The notes below the pieces were generated by a model. That model was given only the letters and a program-made list of their open reading frames with translations. It had not been told where the DNA came from and searched no databases. Made by a program: the position numbers and the translations under genes. A DNA stretch of 6,857 bases from JANYGA01 sp043743145 (lineage in GTDB: Bacteria > Vulcanimicrobiota > Vulcanimicrobiia > Vulcanimicrobiales > Vulcanimicrobiaceae), in NCBI GenBank assembly GCA_043743145.1, contig JAYTXC010000288.1, positions 1 to 6,857 on the forward strand. Direction: 5' to 3'. This document shows, piece after piece, positions 1-5,809 of this stretch. How positions within the stretch are numbered: position 1 is the stretch's first letter; every line of letters starts with the position of its first letter.

Positions 1-22
1 GGCAACTTTTTTTGGCTTTTTC

Positions 23-27
23 GGAGG
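23..27 (+). promoter_or_regulatory. Shine-Dalgarno of exbB
   Basis: GGAGG lies 12 bases before the GTG at 40. The spacing is longer than ideal, but this is the clearest ribosome binding site in the left half of the window and it supports the GTG start. The bases before it (1-22) are T-rich with two runs of T, and no promoter can be assigned because the window begins there. Confidence 0.6.
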
Positions 28-39
28 CGTCGCACCAGC

Positions 40-741
40 GTGGATTTCTTTAGTGGCTTCGTAGAACTTATCAAGCAGGGCGGGGTCGTCATGATCGTCC
101 TGATCCTGATGTCGGTCGTCGCCGTGGCCATCGTGATCGAACGGCTCGTGTTCTTCTCGCAGCAGCATGGCGATAGTCGCGCGCTCTTGCGCACGCTCGG
201 GCAGAAGATCGCGGCCGACGATATGCATGGCGCGATCAAGGTCTGCGAGGAGAACAAAGGCATGCTGCCACGCATTCTCGCGTTCGGTCTGCATCGCGGA
301 ACGAAAACGCGCGCCGATATCACAGATGCGCTTTCCATTGCGTTGATGGAGAACCTCAACACATTGGAGCGCAATTTGGGCGTCATCGGAACCATCGCCG
401 TCGTCGCACCCTTCGTCGGACTCTTGGGCACGGTCTCCGGCATCATTCATGCCTTTAACGACATCGCCATCAAAGGCAATTCGACCCCGGCGGTCGTGGC
501 CGCGGGCGTCGGTGAAGCGCTCGTCACGACGGCGGCCGGTCTTTTCGTCGCGGTCGTTTCGGTCGTGTTCTTCAACTATTTCAAGACGCGTATTAAGGCG
601 TACAACCAAGAGATGATCGTTTCCGCGAATCAGCTTGCGGAAATCTTACACTTTCACAACGCGGGCGAGCCGATCCCAACCGATCTCTATCAGCCCGTCG
701 GCGCCGGCAGACCGGCAGCGGCTCCCGCCGCCGCAAAGTAG
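40..741 (+). CDS. exbB: ExbB/TolQ/MotA-family proton channel subunit
   Basis: Inner-membrane proton channel subunit that, with ExbD, turns the proton gradient into mechanical work on TonB. The 233 residues show the family layout: a first membrane helix at about 14-38, a long cytoplasmic stretch, and helices at about 115-138 and 153-180. The second helix carries the family signature around residues 113-134 (GVIGTIAVVAPFVGLLGTVS), and the third has GVGEALVTTAAGLFVA with the conserved membrane Glu at 159 and Thr 163/164. The tail (221-233) is a short Ala/Pro-rich extension. The start is GTG at 40, preceded by GGAGG at 23-27. The next in-frame ATG (91) would cut into the first helix. The frame stays open to the left edge, so a longer form cannot be fully excluded. 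It is the first gene of an exbB-exbD-exbD-tonB operon. TolQ is the alternative name, but the adjacent tonB favours ExbB. Confidence 0.93.
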   Translation: MDFFSGFVELIKQGGVVMIVLILMSVVAVAIVIERLVFFSQQHGDSRALLRTLGQKIAADDMHGAIKVCEENKGMLPRILAFGLHRGTKTRADITDALSIALMENLNTLERNLGVIGTIAVVAPFVGLLGTVSGIIHAFNDIAIKGNSTPAVVAAGVGEALVTTAAGLFVAVVSVVFFNYFKTRIKAYNQEMIVSANQLAEILHFHNAGEPIPTDLYQPVGAGRPAAAPAAAK

Positions 742-750
742 GCCGAGCGC

Positions 751-1164
751 ATGTCGCTCATCTCGGCTAGCCAAGACGACGACGTCATGGCCGAGATCAA
801 CATCACCCCGTTTACGGATGTTTTGTTGGTCTTGCTCATCATCTTCATGTTGCTCGCAGCGCTCGTCACGCCGCCCGGCTTTCAAAAAGAGCTGCCGAAC
901 AAAAATAGTCCGACCAATACGCAGCAGCAAGACAATAAGAAAACGATCGATATTGAAGTCAACAACAAGGGCGTTATTTTCGTCGATAGCGCACGCGCGA
1001 ACGAGAAATCGATCTATGGAATTTTGCTCCAGACGGTCGCGAAACGCGGGAAGCTTCACGTGTCGATCACCTCGGATGCAAAAGCACCATACGGAATCAT
1101 CATTCGGATTCTCGATGCGGCCAAAGAAGCGAACCTTGACGACGTCGGATTCGTGACGTCCTAA
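751..1164 (+). CDS. exbD: ExbD/TolR-family biopolymer transport protein, first copy
   Basis: Partner of ExbB in the proton-driven TonB motor: a single-helix inner-membrane protein with a small periplasmic domain. It has 137 residues, the usual ExbD length. The short cytoplasmic N-terminus leads into the signature INITPFTDVLLVLLIIFM (16-33), where Asp23 matches the proton-carrying aspartate of the family. The periplasmic part ends with the typical segment APYGIIIRILDAAKEANL near residues 111-128. It starts with ATG 9 bases after the exbB stop and ends 1 base before the second exbD. The linker after the helix (about 44-62) is polar, rich in Asn, Gln and Lys, and encoded by DNA richer in A+T than the surroundings. 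The family assignment is secure. The specific pairing with TonB rather than Tol is inferred from the operon. Confidence 0.93.
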   Translation: MSLISASQDDDVMAEINITPFTDVLLVLLIIFMLLAALVTPPGFQKELPNKNSPTNTQQQDNKKTIDIEVNNKGVIFVDSARANEKSIYGILLQTVAKRGKLHVSITSDAKAPYGIIIRILDAAKEANLDDVGFVTS

Positions 1165-1165
1165 C

Positions 1166-1579
1166 ATGGCCGTCGCAACGCAACAAGGCGAAGAAGACGT
1201 CATGTCGACGATCAACATCACGCCCTTTACGGACGTGTTGTTGGTGCTCCTCATCATCTTCATCATTCTCGCATCGGTGACCAAAGAGCCGCGCCTTCCC
1301 GGCGCGCACAATGCCGAGAAGGTGAAAGATTCGCAGATCATCGTGTACGTCGATGAGAAGTCACGCATCCAGATCGGTTCGAGTACGACTGATATCGCGG
1401 GTGCGCCGGCGCTCTTCAAAGCACTTCAGGATCAAACGAATCACATCTACACGAGCGTGATCATCAAGGCGGATCCAAAGGCGAGCTACGGCACGATCCT
1501 TCAGGTGATGGATGCAGCCAAAAAAGAAAACCTCACAAATTTTGGCCTCGCCAATAAAACTGACGGTGCGAAGAATTAA
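1166..1579 (+). CDS. exbD: ExbD/TolR-family biopolymer transport protein, second copy
   Basis: Second ExbD paralogue, also 137 residues, with the same signature INITPFTDVLLVLLIIFI at 16-33 and the same membrane Asp23. The N-terminal half is nearly identical to the first copy (EDVM versus DDVM, then the shared helix). The periplasmic halves have diverged: this copy has LPGAHNAEKVKDSQIIVYVD after the helix and ends in AAKKENLTNFGLANKTDG. This points to an old tandem duplication with later specialisation. The ATG lies 1 base after the first exbD stop without a visible ribosome binding site, so translation is probably coupled. The stop TAA runs directly into the tonB ATG. Both copies keep the key aspartate, so both are likely functional. 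Whether they form mixed dimers or serve different TonB states is unknown. Confidence 0.92.
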   Translation: MAVATQQGEEDVMSTINITPFTDVLLVLLIIFIILASVTKEPRLPGAHNAEKVKDSQIIVYVDEKSRIQIGSSTTDIAGAPALFKALQDQTNHIYTSVIIKADPKASYGTILQVMDAAKKENLTNFGLANKTDGAKN

Positions 1580-2374
1580 ATGACCGCACCAGCCACGCCG
1601 CTCCCGGCGCCGAAGCGCCCGGTCGACCGAGTACGCTCTTTTATCGGCTATGCGTTTCTGATCTCGCTCTTGATCCACGTCGTCGTGTTGCCGTTCTTCG
1701 GTCTCAAACAACGTGCCGCCGATAAGGCGGAGCCCGAAAAAGTCTCGCTTACCAAGAAAATCAAGGTGCGCGTCCCCACGCCGCCGCCCACGCCTCCGCC
1801 GACGCCGACTCCGCCACCGTTAAAAAATACACCGCCGCCCGTGAAGGAAACCAATCCTCCACCGCAGGTTAAACTCAAGGTCAATCCGCCGAAAACGACC
1901 TCGGATTCCAAAAGCTCGACGTCCGAACGGCAGTACGTGGCTCCAAAAGTTGGAAGCCAAAACGGCGTGCCCCAGGGAAACGTCGCTTCTGCGCCTGCCG
2001 CCGCAACGGCCGGTCCCGCAGCGACGGGCGTTCCCGCGACACCCGCACCAGCAACGCCGGCGCCGACCGCGACACCCGCGCCGAAACCCGCCTGCGCGAA
2101 TCCCAATGCCGACGCAACGACCGTCAACACGGCCGACGCCGAATACCCCGAAATCGCTCGTCAGCAAGGCGCGGTCGGAAGCGCGGCCATCAAGGTCACG
2201 CTCGATGCGACCGGTCACGTCACGTCCGTGGAACTCAATAAATCGGCAGGCTTCCCCGCCCTCGATGAGGCTGCCAAGCGTGCCGCACGCGCGAGCACGT
2301 ACTCGCCGGAGGTCGTGAACTGCGTAAAAACCGCGGGCTCATATCTCTTCCGAGTCGACTTTACCGGACAGTAA
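1580..2374 (+). CDS. tonB: TonB-family energy transducer
   Basis: Periplasm-spanning protein that passes energy from the ExbB/ExbD motor to TonB-dependent outer-membrane receptors. Of its 264 residues, about 21-42 form the single membrane anchor and contain Ser29 and His33, matching the SxxxH pattern of TonB anchors. Residues 66-95 are a proline-rich rod (PTPPPTPPPTPTPPP and more). A second low-complexity stretch at about 138-170 has ATPAP units at 153, 158 and 164. The C-terminal domain (about 189-264) has the family pattern: YPEIARQQG, then GSAAIKVTLDATGHV, then SAGFPALDEAAKRAA. Cys172 and Cys248 flank this domain and are the only cysteines, so a periplasmic disulfide is possible. The ATG directly follows the stop of the second exbD (TAAATG), indicating tight coupling. 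The usual aromatic Trp before the last strand is replaced by Tyr241. Identification as TonB is firm. The receptors served are not in the window. Confidence 0.93.
   Translation: MTAPATPLPAPKRPVDRVRSFIGYAFLISLLIHVVVLPFFGLKQRAADKAEPEKVSLTKKIKVRVPTPPPTPPPTPTPPPLKNTPPPVKETNPPPQVKLKVNPPKTTSDSKSSTSERQYVAPKVGSQNGVPQGNVASAPAAATAGPAATGVPATPAPATPAPTATPAPKPACANPNADATTVNTADAEYPEIARQQGAVGSAAIKVTLDATGHVTSVELNKSAGFPALDEAAKRAARASTYSPEVVNCVKTAGSYLFRVDFTGQ
2034..2079 (+). repeat. Short direct repeat in the tonB linker
   Basis: The 13-mer CCGCGACACCCGC occurs at 2034-2046 and again at 2067-2079, 33 bases apart and in the same frame. It encodes part of the Ala-Thr-Pro-Ala-Pro repeats of the TonB linker. Such in-frame repeats let linker length change by slippage. 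This is a minor coding repeat, not a mobile element. Confidence 0.6.
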
Positions 2375-2383
2375 TTCGCATGT

Positions 2384-2421
2384 CGTCGCTCGCTCGGCCA
2401 CAAACGCCCGAGCGAGCGGCG
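2384..2421 (+). terminator. GC-rich hairpin after tonB, possible terminator without a T tract
   Basis: The arms CGCTCGCTCGG (2387-2397) and CCGAGCGAGCG (2408-2418) are perfect reverse complements around a 10-base loop. The stem extends outward by one G-U and two G-C pairs to 2384 and 2421, giving about 14 bp. It begins 9 bases after the tonB stop and ends 26 bases before uppP. No run of T follows on either strand, so it is not a classic intrinsic terminator. It could end or weaken TonB-operon transcription, protect the 3' end of that transcript, or act in the uppP leader. Confidence 0.5.
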
Positions 2422-2447
2422 CTCACGATGGGAAATGATCGACGACG

Positions 2448-3290
2448 ATGACCTGGCTTCAGGCGATGATCCTTGCGGTATTGCAAGGCGTCAGCGAGCT
2501 TTTCCCGATTTCGAGTCTCGGGCACACGGTGCTCGTGCCGGCGCTCTTGCGGTGGAAGATCGATCGCAGCGATCCGACGTTTCTGTCGTTCGTCGTCGCC
2601 TTGCATCTCGGCACGGCAATCGCGCTCATCATTTTTTATCGCACCGATTGGGTTCGGATCGTGCGCGCGCTTGCGGCGAGCATCGCGCGCGGAAATCTTT
2701 CTCGTGACGCCGACGAACGTGTCGGCTGGCTGCTCGTCGTGGGAACGATCCCGGTCGCGCTTCTCGGCGTCTTTCTCGAGAAGCCCGTGCGGGCGTTCTT
2801 CGGATCGAGCGCGCTCGTCTCGGGCTTCTTGATCGTCAATGCCTTCATCATGTTCGCGGGCGAAGCACTCCGACGCCGATCGACGGGCGAACGTGCGTTG
2901 CCGACGATCACCTGGCTCGACGGCGCCAAAGTTGGTATCGCACAAGGCGCCGCACTCTTCCCAGGAATCTCGCGTTCGGGCTCGTCGATCGTTGCAGGCG
3001 TCTTGCTCGGCCTCACGCACGAAGACGCTGCGCGCTACTCGTTTTTACTCGCGACACCCGTCATCTTCGCCGCATCGGCACTCGAAGTGCCCCAGCTCTT
3101 CGCTCCGGGCTCGCACGATGTTCTCGCCCAGGCCGCTGTGGGCGGCGTGGTCGCGGGAATCTGCGCGTACGCATCGGTCGCCTTCCTGGTACGCTACTTT
3201 CATGGCAATGATTTGCGACCATTCGGCTGGTACTGCCTCATCTTCGGGTCCGCATGTCTCGTCCTCACGCTCGCAAAGGTTATCGCATGA
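2448..3290 (+). CDS. uppP: Undecaprenyl-diphosphate phosphatase (UppP/BacA family)
   Basis: Integral membrane phosphatase that converts undecaprenyl diphosphate to the monophosphate carrier used for peptidoglycan and other envelope polymers. The same activity gives bacitracin resistance in other bacteria. The 280 residues are strongly hydrophobic with several membrane helices, matching the usual length. Both family motifs are visible: QGVSELFPISSLGH at 13-26, with Glu17 and His26, and PGISRSGSS at 172-180, with Arg176. The first motif departs from the common form TEFLPISSSGH, reading SELFPISSLGH, which I associate with a distinct subgroup of the family. The ATG is 73 bases after the tonB stop, behind a hairpin, with only a weak GGGA at 2430-2433 upstream. 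Its stop overlaps the next start as ATGA, so it is probably co-translated with the small membrane protein. The function is assigned from motifs and is confident at family level. Confidence 0.92.
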   Translation: MTWLQAMILAVLQGVSELFPISSLGHTVLVPALLRWKIDRSDPTFLSFVVALHLGTAIALIIFYRTDWVRIVRALAASIARGNLSRDADERVGWLLVVGTIPVALLGVFLEKPVRAFFGSSALVSGFLIVNAFIMFAGEALRRRSTGERALPTITWLDGAKVGIAQGAALFPGISRSGSSIVAGVLLGLTHEDAARYSFLLATPVIFAASALEVPQLFAPGSHDVLAQAAVGGVVAGICAYASVAFLVRYFHGNDLRPFGWYCLIFGSACLVLTLAKVIA

Positions 3291-3460
3291 AAATCGCCGC
3301 CATCGGTCTCGCCGTCGTCTTCGCCCTCGTCGGCATTTACTACATCGCAACGCCGCCGCATCACGTGAAGCACTTCGTGCTTTTCGAAATTCTCGCGGCG
3401 CTCTCGCTCGTGTGGCTACGCTTTCAAGCGGGCAAACCCACGACGCCGAGTCTGCGCTAA
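3287..3460 (+). CDS. Small two-helix membrane protein of unknown function
   Basis: A 57-residue protein that I do not recognise. Two hydrophobic segments (about 3-21 and 30-46) flank a short loop TPPHHVKH at 22-29 with three histidines. The C-terminus is short, basic and polar (QAGKPTTPSLR). The ATG overlaps the uppP stop as ATGA, and this arrangement decides the start: the frame can be extended to an ATG at 3254 inside uppP, but the coupled start at 3287 gives a neat protein that begins MKIAAIGL right before the first helix. Codon use is like that of its neighbours, and the stop lies shortly before moaC. Coupling to uppP suggests it acts at the membrane with or near UppP, but this is inference only. 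A chance open frame is unlikely given the clean two-helix pattern and coupling. Confidence 0.65.
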   Translation: MKIAAIGLAVVFALVGIYYIATPPHHVKHFVLFEILAALSLVWLRFQAGKPTTPSLR

Positions 3461-3504
3461 TTTCCGAACTCGAACCGCCCGCCGCGCACGCGCGGCCGTC
3501 CCAC

Positions 3505-3993
3505 GTGCGTCCCGATGGGGGCGTCGCGATGGTTGACGTCGGCGCGAAGAGAACGACCGCCCGTATCGCCCACGCGCGCGCGCTCGTGCGGATGACGCAG
3601 CCGAGTGCCGATGCGCTACGTGCGGCGACGCTTGCGAAAGGCGACGCGTTTGCCGCGGCGCAGATCGCGGGCATCCTTGCAGCAAAACAAACGGCCACGC
3701 TCATTCCGCTCGCGCATCCCTTGCCGCTCGCGAGCGTCGATGTGACTTTCGCATGGGCGTCGCCCGTGACGCTGCGCATCGATGCGATCGCGCGAACGGT
3801 CGCGCAGACGGGCGTGGAGATGGAAGCGATGGTTGCGGCGTCGATTGCAGCGCTTACCATTTACGACATGACGAAGTCGCTCGATAAAGGGATCGTCATC
3901 GAATCCGTGCGGCTGCTCGAAAAATCGGGTGGGAAGAGTGGCCTCTGGCGCGCGGCGGATTTCGCGAGCGCGACCGCGGACGACGCACGATGA
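3505..3993 (+). CDS. moaC: Cyclic pyranopterin monophosphate synthase MoaC
   Basis: Catalyses the second half of the first molybdenum-cofactor step, turning the MoaA product 3',8-cyclo-7,8-dihydro-GTP into cyclic pyranopterin monophosphate. Counting from the GTG at 3505 (162 residues), the family motifs are MVDVGAK (9-15), KGD with Lys45, IAGILAAKQT (54-63), PLAHPLPL with His71, TGVEMEA (102-108), TIYDMTK with Asp121 and Lys124, and LLEKSGGKSG near the end. These match the catalytic Lys, Asp and Lys and the active-site His of the E. coli enzyme. The usual Cys before that His is Ala. The start is uncertain. ATG at 3529 has GGGGG 7 bases upstream and gives 154 residues, but the encoded sequence SHV just before and at 3505 resembles the conserved N-terminus of MoaC, so the protein may begin even further left. 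The stop overlaps the next start as ATGA. MoaA is not in the window. Confidence 0.92.
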   Translation: MRPDGGVAMVDVGAKRTTARIAHARALVRMTQPSADALRAATLAKGDAFAAAQIAGILAAKQTATLIPLAHPLPLASVDVTFAWASPVTLRIDAIARTVAQTGVEMEAMVAASIAALTIYDMTKSLDKGIVIESVRLLEKSGGKSGLWRAADFASATADDAR

Positions 3994-4472
3994 CGCGCGA
4001 TCTCGCCGTCGTCATCCTCTCCGATCGGGCGGCTGCGGGCACGCGGCCCGATGCGTGCATTCCCGTCATCGTCGAAGTGCTCGGGCCCGCGTATACGATC
4101 GTGCACGAACGCATCTTGCCCGACGACGCGGCGGCGCTTCAAGCGGAGCTCATCGATCTTGCCGATCGCCTGCGCGTTCCGCTCGTTCTCACGAGCGGCG
4201 GCACGGGCCTCGGGCCGCGCGATCGCACGCCGCAGGCGACGTCGGGCATTCTCGATTACGACGTGCCCGGCATCGCGGAAGCCATGCGGGCGGCTTCCGC
4301 GGCCGTCGTCAAAACGGCGATGCTTTCTCGCGCGGTTGCGGGCGTGCGCGGCACGACGCTCATCGTCAATCTTCCCGGTAGTCCCAAAGCCGTGCGCGAA
4401 ACGCTTGCGGTGCTCGTACCCGCGTTACCGCACGCGCTCGATCTGCTCGCGGATCGCGTCGTCGACGGCTGA
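3990..4472 (+). CDS. mog: MogA/MoaB-family molybdopterin adenylyltransferase
   Basis: Adenylates molybdopterin before metal insertion, a late step of molybdenum cofactor synthesis. The 160 residues form one MoCF-type domain. Visible motifs are VVILSDRAAAG (7-17), ILPDD (42-46) with the conserved Asp, TSGGTGLGPRDRTPQAT (68-84) with the nucleotide-binding SGGTG, PGIAEAMR, and VRGTTLIVNLPGSPKAVRE near the end. The family includes both MogA (adenylyltransferase) and MoaB, which has the same fold. The sequence alone does not separate them well, so the symbol is approximate. The ATG at 3990 overlaps the moaC stop (ATGA), giving direct coupling of two enzymes of the same pathway. It ends 7 bases before folC. 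Confidence 0.88.
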   Translation: MTRDLAVVILSDRAAAGTRPDACIPVIVEVLGPAYTIVHERILPDDAAALQAELIDLADRLRVPLVLTSGGTGLGPRDRTPQATSGILDYDVPGIAEAMRAASAAVVKTAMLSRAVAGVRGTTLIVNLPGSPKAVRETLAVLVPALPHALDLLADRVVDG

Positions 4473-4479
4473 AGCCCAG

Positions 4480-5799
4480 GTGACGTACGAACGCGCGACC
4501 GCATATCTCTTAGGCACGATCAACGAAACGATCTCGCGTGCGATCCCGCATCGTCTCGCGCGGATGTCCGCGTTTCTCGGGCATCTCGGCAACCCGCATC
4601 TGCAATATCCTACGATTCACGTCGGCGGTACGAGCGGGAAAGGGTCGACGGCGACGATGCTTGCGGCGGCGCTCACCGCAAGCGGTAAGCGCACGGGATT
4701 GCACACGAAGCCGCATCTCGTTTCGATGACGGAGCGCGCGCGCATCGACGGCGTCGCGATCTCCGAAGACGCGTTCGGCGATCTGCTCGGCGAGATGCTG
4801 GGCGCGATCGATGCGACGATGTGCGAGTTCGGTCGGCCGTCGTTTTACGAAACGACGCTCGCGCTTGCGTTCGCGTATTTCGCCCGCGAGAAGGTCGATA
4901 TCGCGGCAATCGAAGTCGGCATCGGCGGCACGCTCGACGGCACGAATCTCGTGCAACCCGAAGTCTCGGTCATCACGAACGTGGGCCTCGATCACACCGA
5001 ATTACTCGGCGATACACCCGCGCTCATCGCGCGCGACAAGTCGGGGATCGCAAAGCCCGGCGTGCCGCTGGTCTCCGATGCCGTGACCGACGCGCGCGAG
5101 GTGATCGAGGCGACGTGTGCGCGCGTCGGCGCCCCGTTCATCGCGGTTTCCGATGTCGCGACGATCGCCGCACGGCCGAGCGAACGTTACGGGCAGTCGT
5201 TCGCCGTAACGACGGCGCTCGACACGTACGAACTCGATCTCCCCGTGCTCGGGCGTTTCCAGCAACGCAATGCGACGACCGCAATCGTCGCACTCGAACA
5301 GTTGCGCGTGGAGTTCCGGCCTTCGCGCGAAGCGATCGAACGCGGCTTCGCGCAGCTCGTCCTTCCCGGACGCATGGAATTCTTTCCGGGTTTTCCGAGC
5401 GTGATCTTCGACGTCGCACACAATCCCGACAAGGCCGCGTCGCTCGCAGAGGCGCTGCTCGAAACGTTTCCCGATCGTCGCTTTCTCTTCGTCGTCGGCA
5501 TCGGCGAAACGAAAGATGCAGCGGCGATTTTGGCCGAGTGGTTCGAGCTCCCGGCGACGTTTATCTTCACGTCGTTCGATACGCCGGGGCGCACGGCCGA
5601 ACGGCCGCAACGGCTCGCAAATATCGCTTCGAACGCCGGCATCACGGCGCGCACGATCGGCGATCCGATCGAAGCGCTCGCGGTCGCGCGACGTCACGCC
5701 GATGGATCGCACGTCGTCGTCGTAACGGGCTCGACGTTCGTGCCCGCGACGCTGCGGGCGTGGTGGCTCGAACATGTCGTCGAGCGTACGCGTCGCTAA
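4480..5799 (+). CDS. folC: Dihydrofolate synthase / folylpolyglutamate synthase FolC
   Basis: Mur-ligase-type ATP-dependent enzyme that adds glutamate to dihydropteroate (making dihydrofolate) and often extends the glutamate tail of folates. From GTG at 4480 it has 439 residues, the normal length. Motifs: the P-loop HVGGTSGKGST (47-57), LHTKPHLVSMTERARIDG (74-91), FYETTLALAF (122-131), EVGIGGTLDGTN (145-156), VITNVGLDHTELLGDT with His172, LPGRMEFF, and FDVAHNPDKAASL opening the C-terminal domain. The C-terminus has VVVTGSTFVPATLRAW. The start is supported by its position 7 bases after the mog stop and by the typical N-terminus TYERATAYL. The frame is open far upstream, but that part lies inside mog and is only a shadow. 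The usual GGRLDATN is here GGTLDGTN. Whether it has both activities cannot be read with certainty, but with folP next to it the synthase role is expected. Confidence 0.92.
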   Translation: MTYERATAYLLGTINETISRAIPHRLARMSAFLGHLGNPHLQYPTIHVGGTSGKGSTATMLAAALTASGKRTGLHTKPHLVSMTERARIDGVAISEDAFGDLLGEMLGAIDATMCEFGRPSFYETTLALAFAYFAREKVDIAAIEVGIGGTLDGTNLVQPEVSVITNVGLDHTELLGDTPALIARDKSGIAKPGVPLVSDAVTDAREVIEATCARVGAPFIAVSDVATIAARPSERYGQSFAVTTALDTYELDLPVLGRFQQRNATTAIVALEQLRVEFRPSREAIERGFAQLVLPGRMEFFPGFPSVIFDVAHNPDKAASLAEALLETFPDRRFLFVVGIGETKDAAAILAEWFELPATFIFTSFDTPGRTAERPQRLANIASNAGITARTIGDPIEALAVARRHADGSHVVVVTGSTFVPATLRAWWLEHVVERTRR

Positions 5800-5809
5800 G
5801 CGCGGCGCG

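Noticed and set aside
1..22. T-rich start of the window as a terminator tail or promoter
   Set aside because: The two T runs are suggestive, but any stem or -35/-10 pair would lie outside the window, so nothing can be claimed.
646..1419. 257-codon minus-strand frame across exbB and both exbD genes
   Set aside because: It runs opposite three conserved genes and its translation has repeated His/Asp/Arg-rich stretches that are the complement of the duplicated exbD core.
1648..2130. Gly/Val-rich minus-strand frame opposite the tonB linker
   Set aside because: The Gly-rich sequence is simply the complement of the proline-rich rod of TonB, so it is a composition effect.
2361..3020. 219-codon minus-strand frame over the tonB/uppP gap and uppP
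   Set aside because: Charged, domain-free translation opposite the clear UppP motifs, with no ribosome binding site.
2839..3504. Long N-terminal extension of the moaC frame through uppP
   Set aside because: The out-of-frame translation of uppP and the small gene is low in complexity and unrelated to MoaC, which begins near 3499.
4051..4479. Long N-terminal extension of the folC frame
   Set aside because: The frame is open through mog, but the translation there is Arg/Ser-rich and unlike FolC. Family similarity begins at the GTG at 4480.
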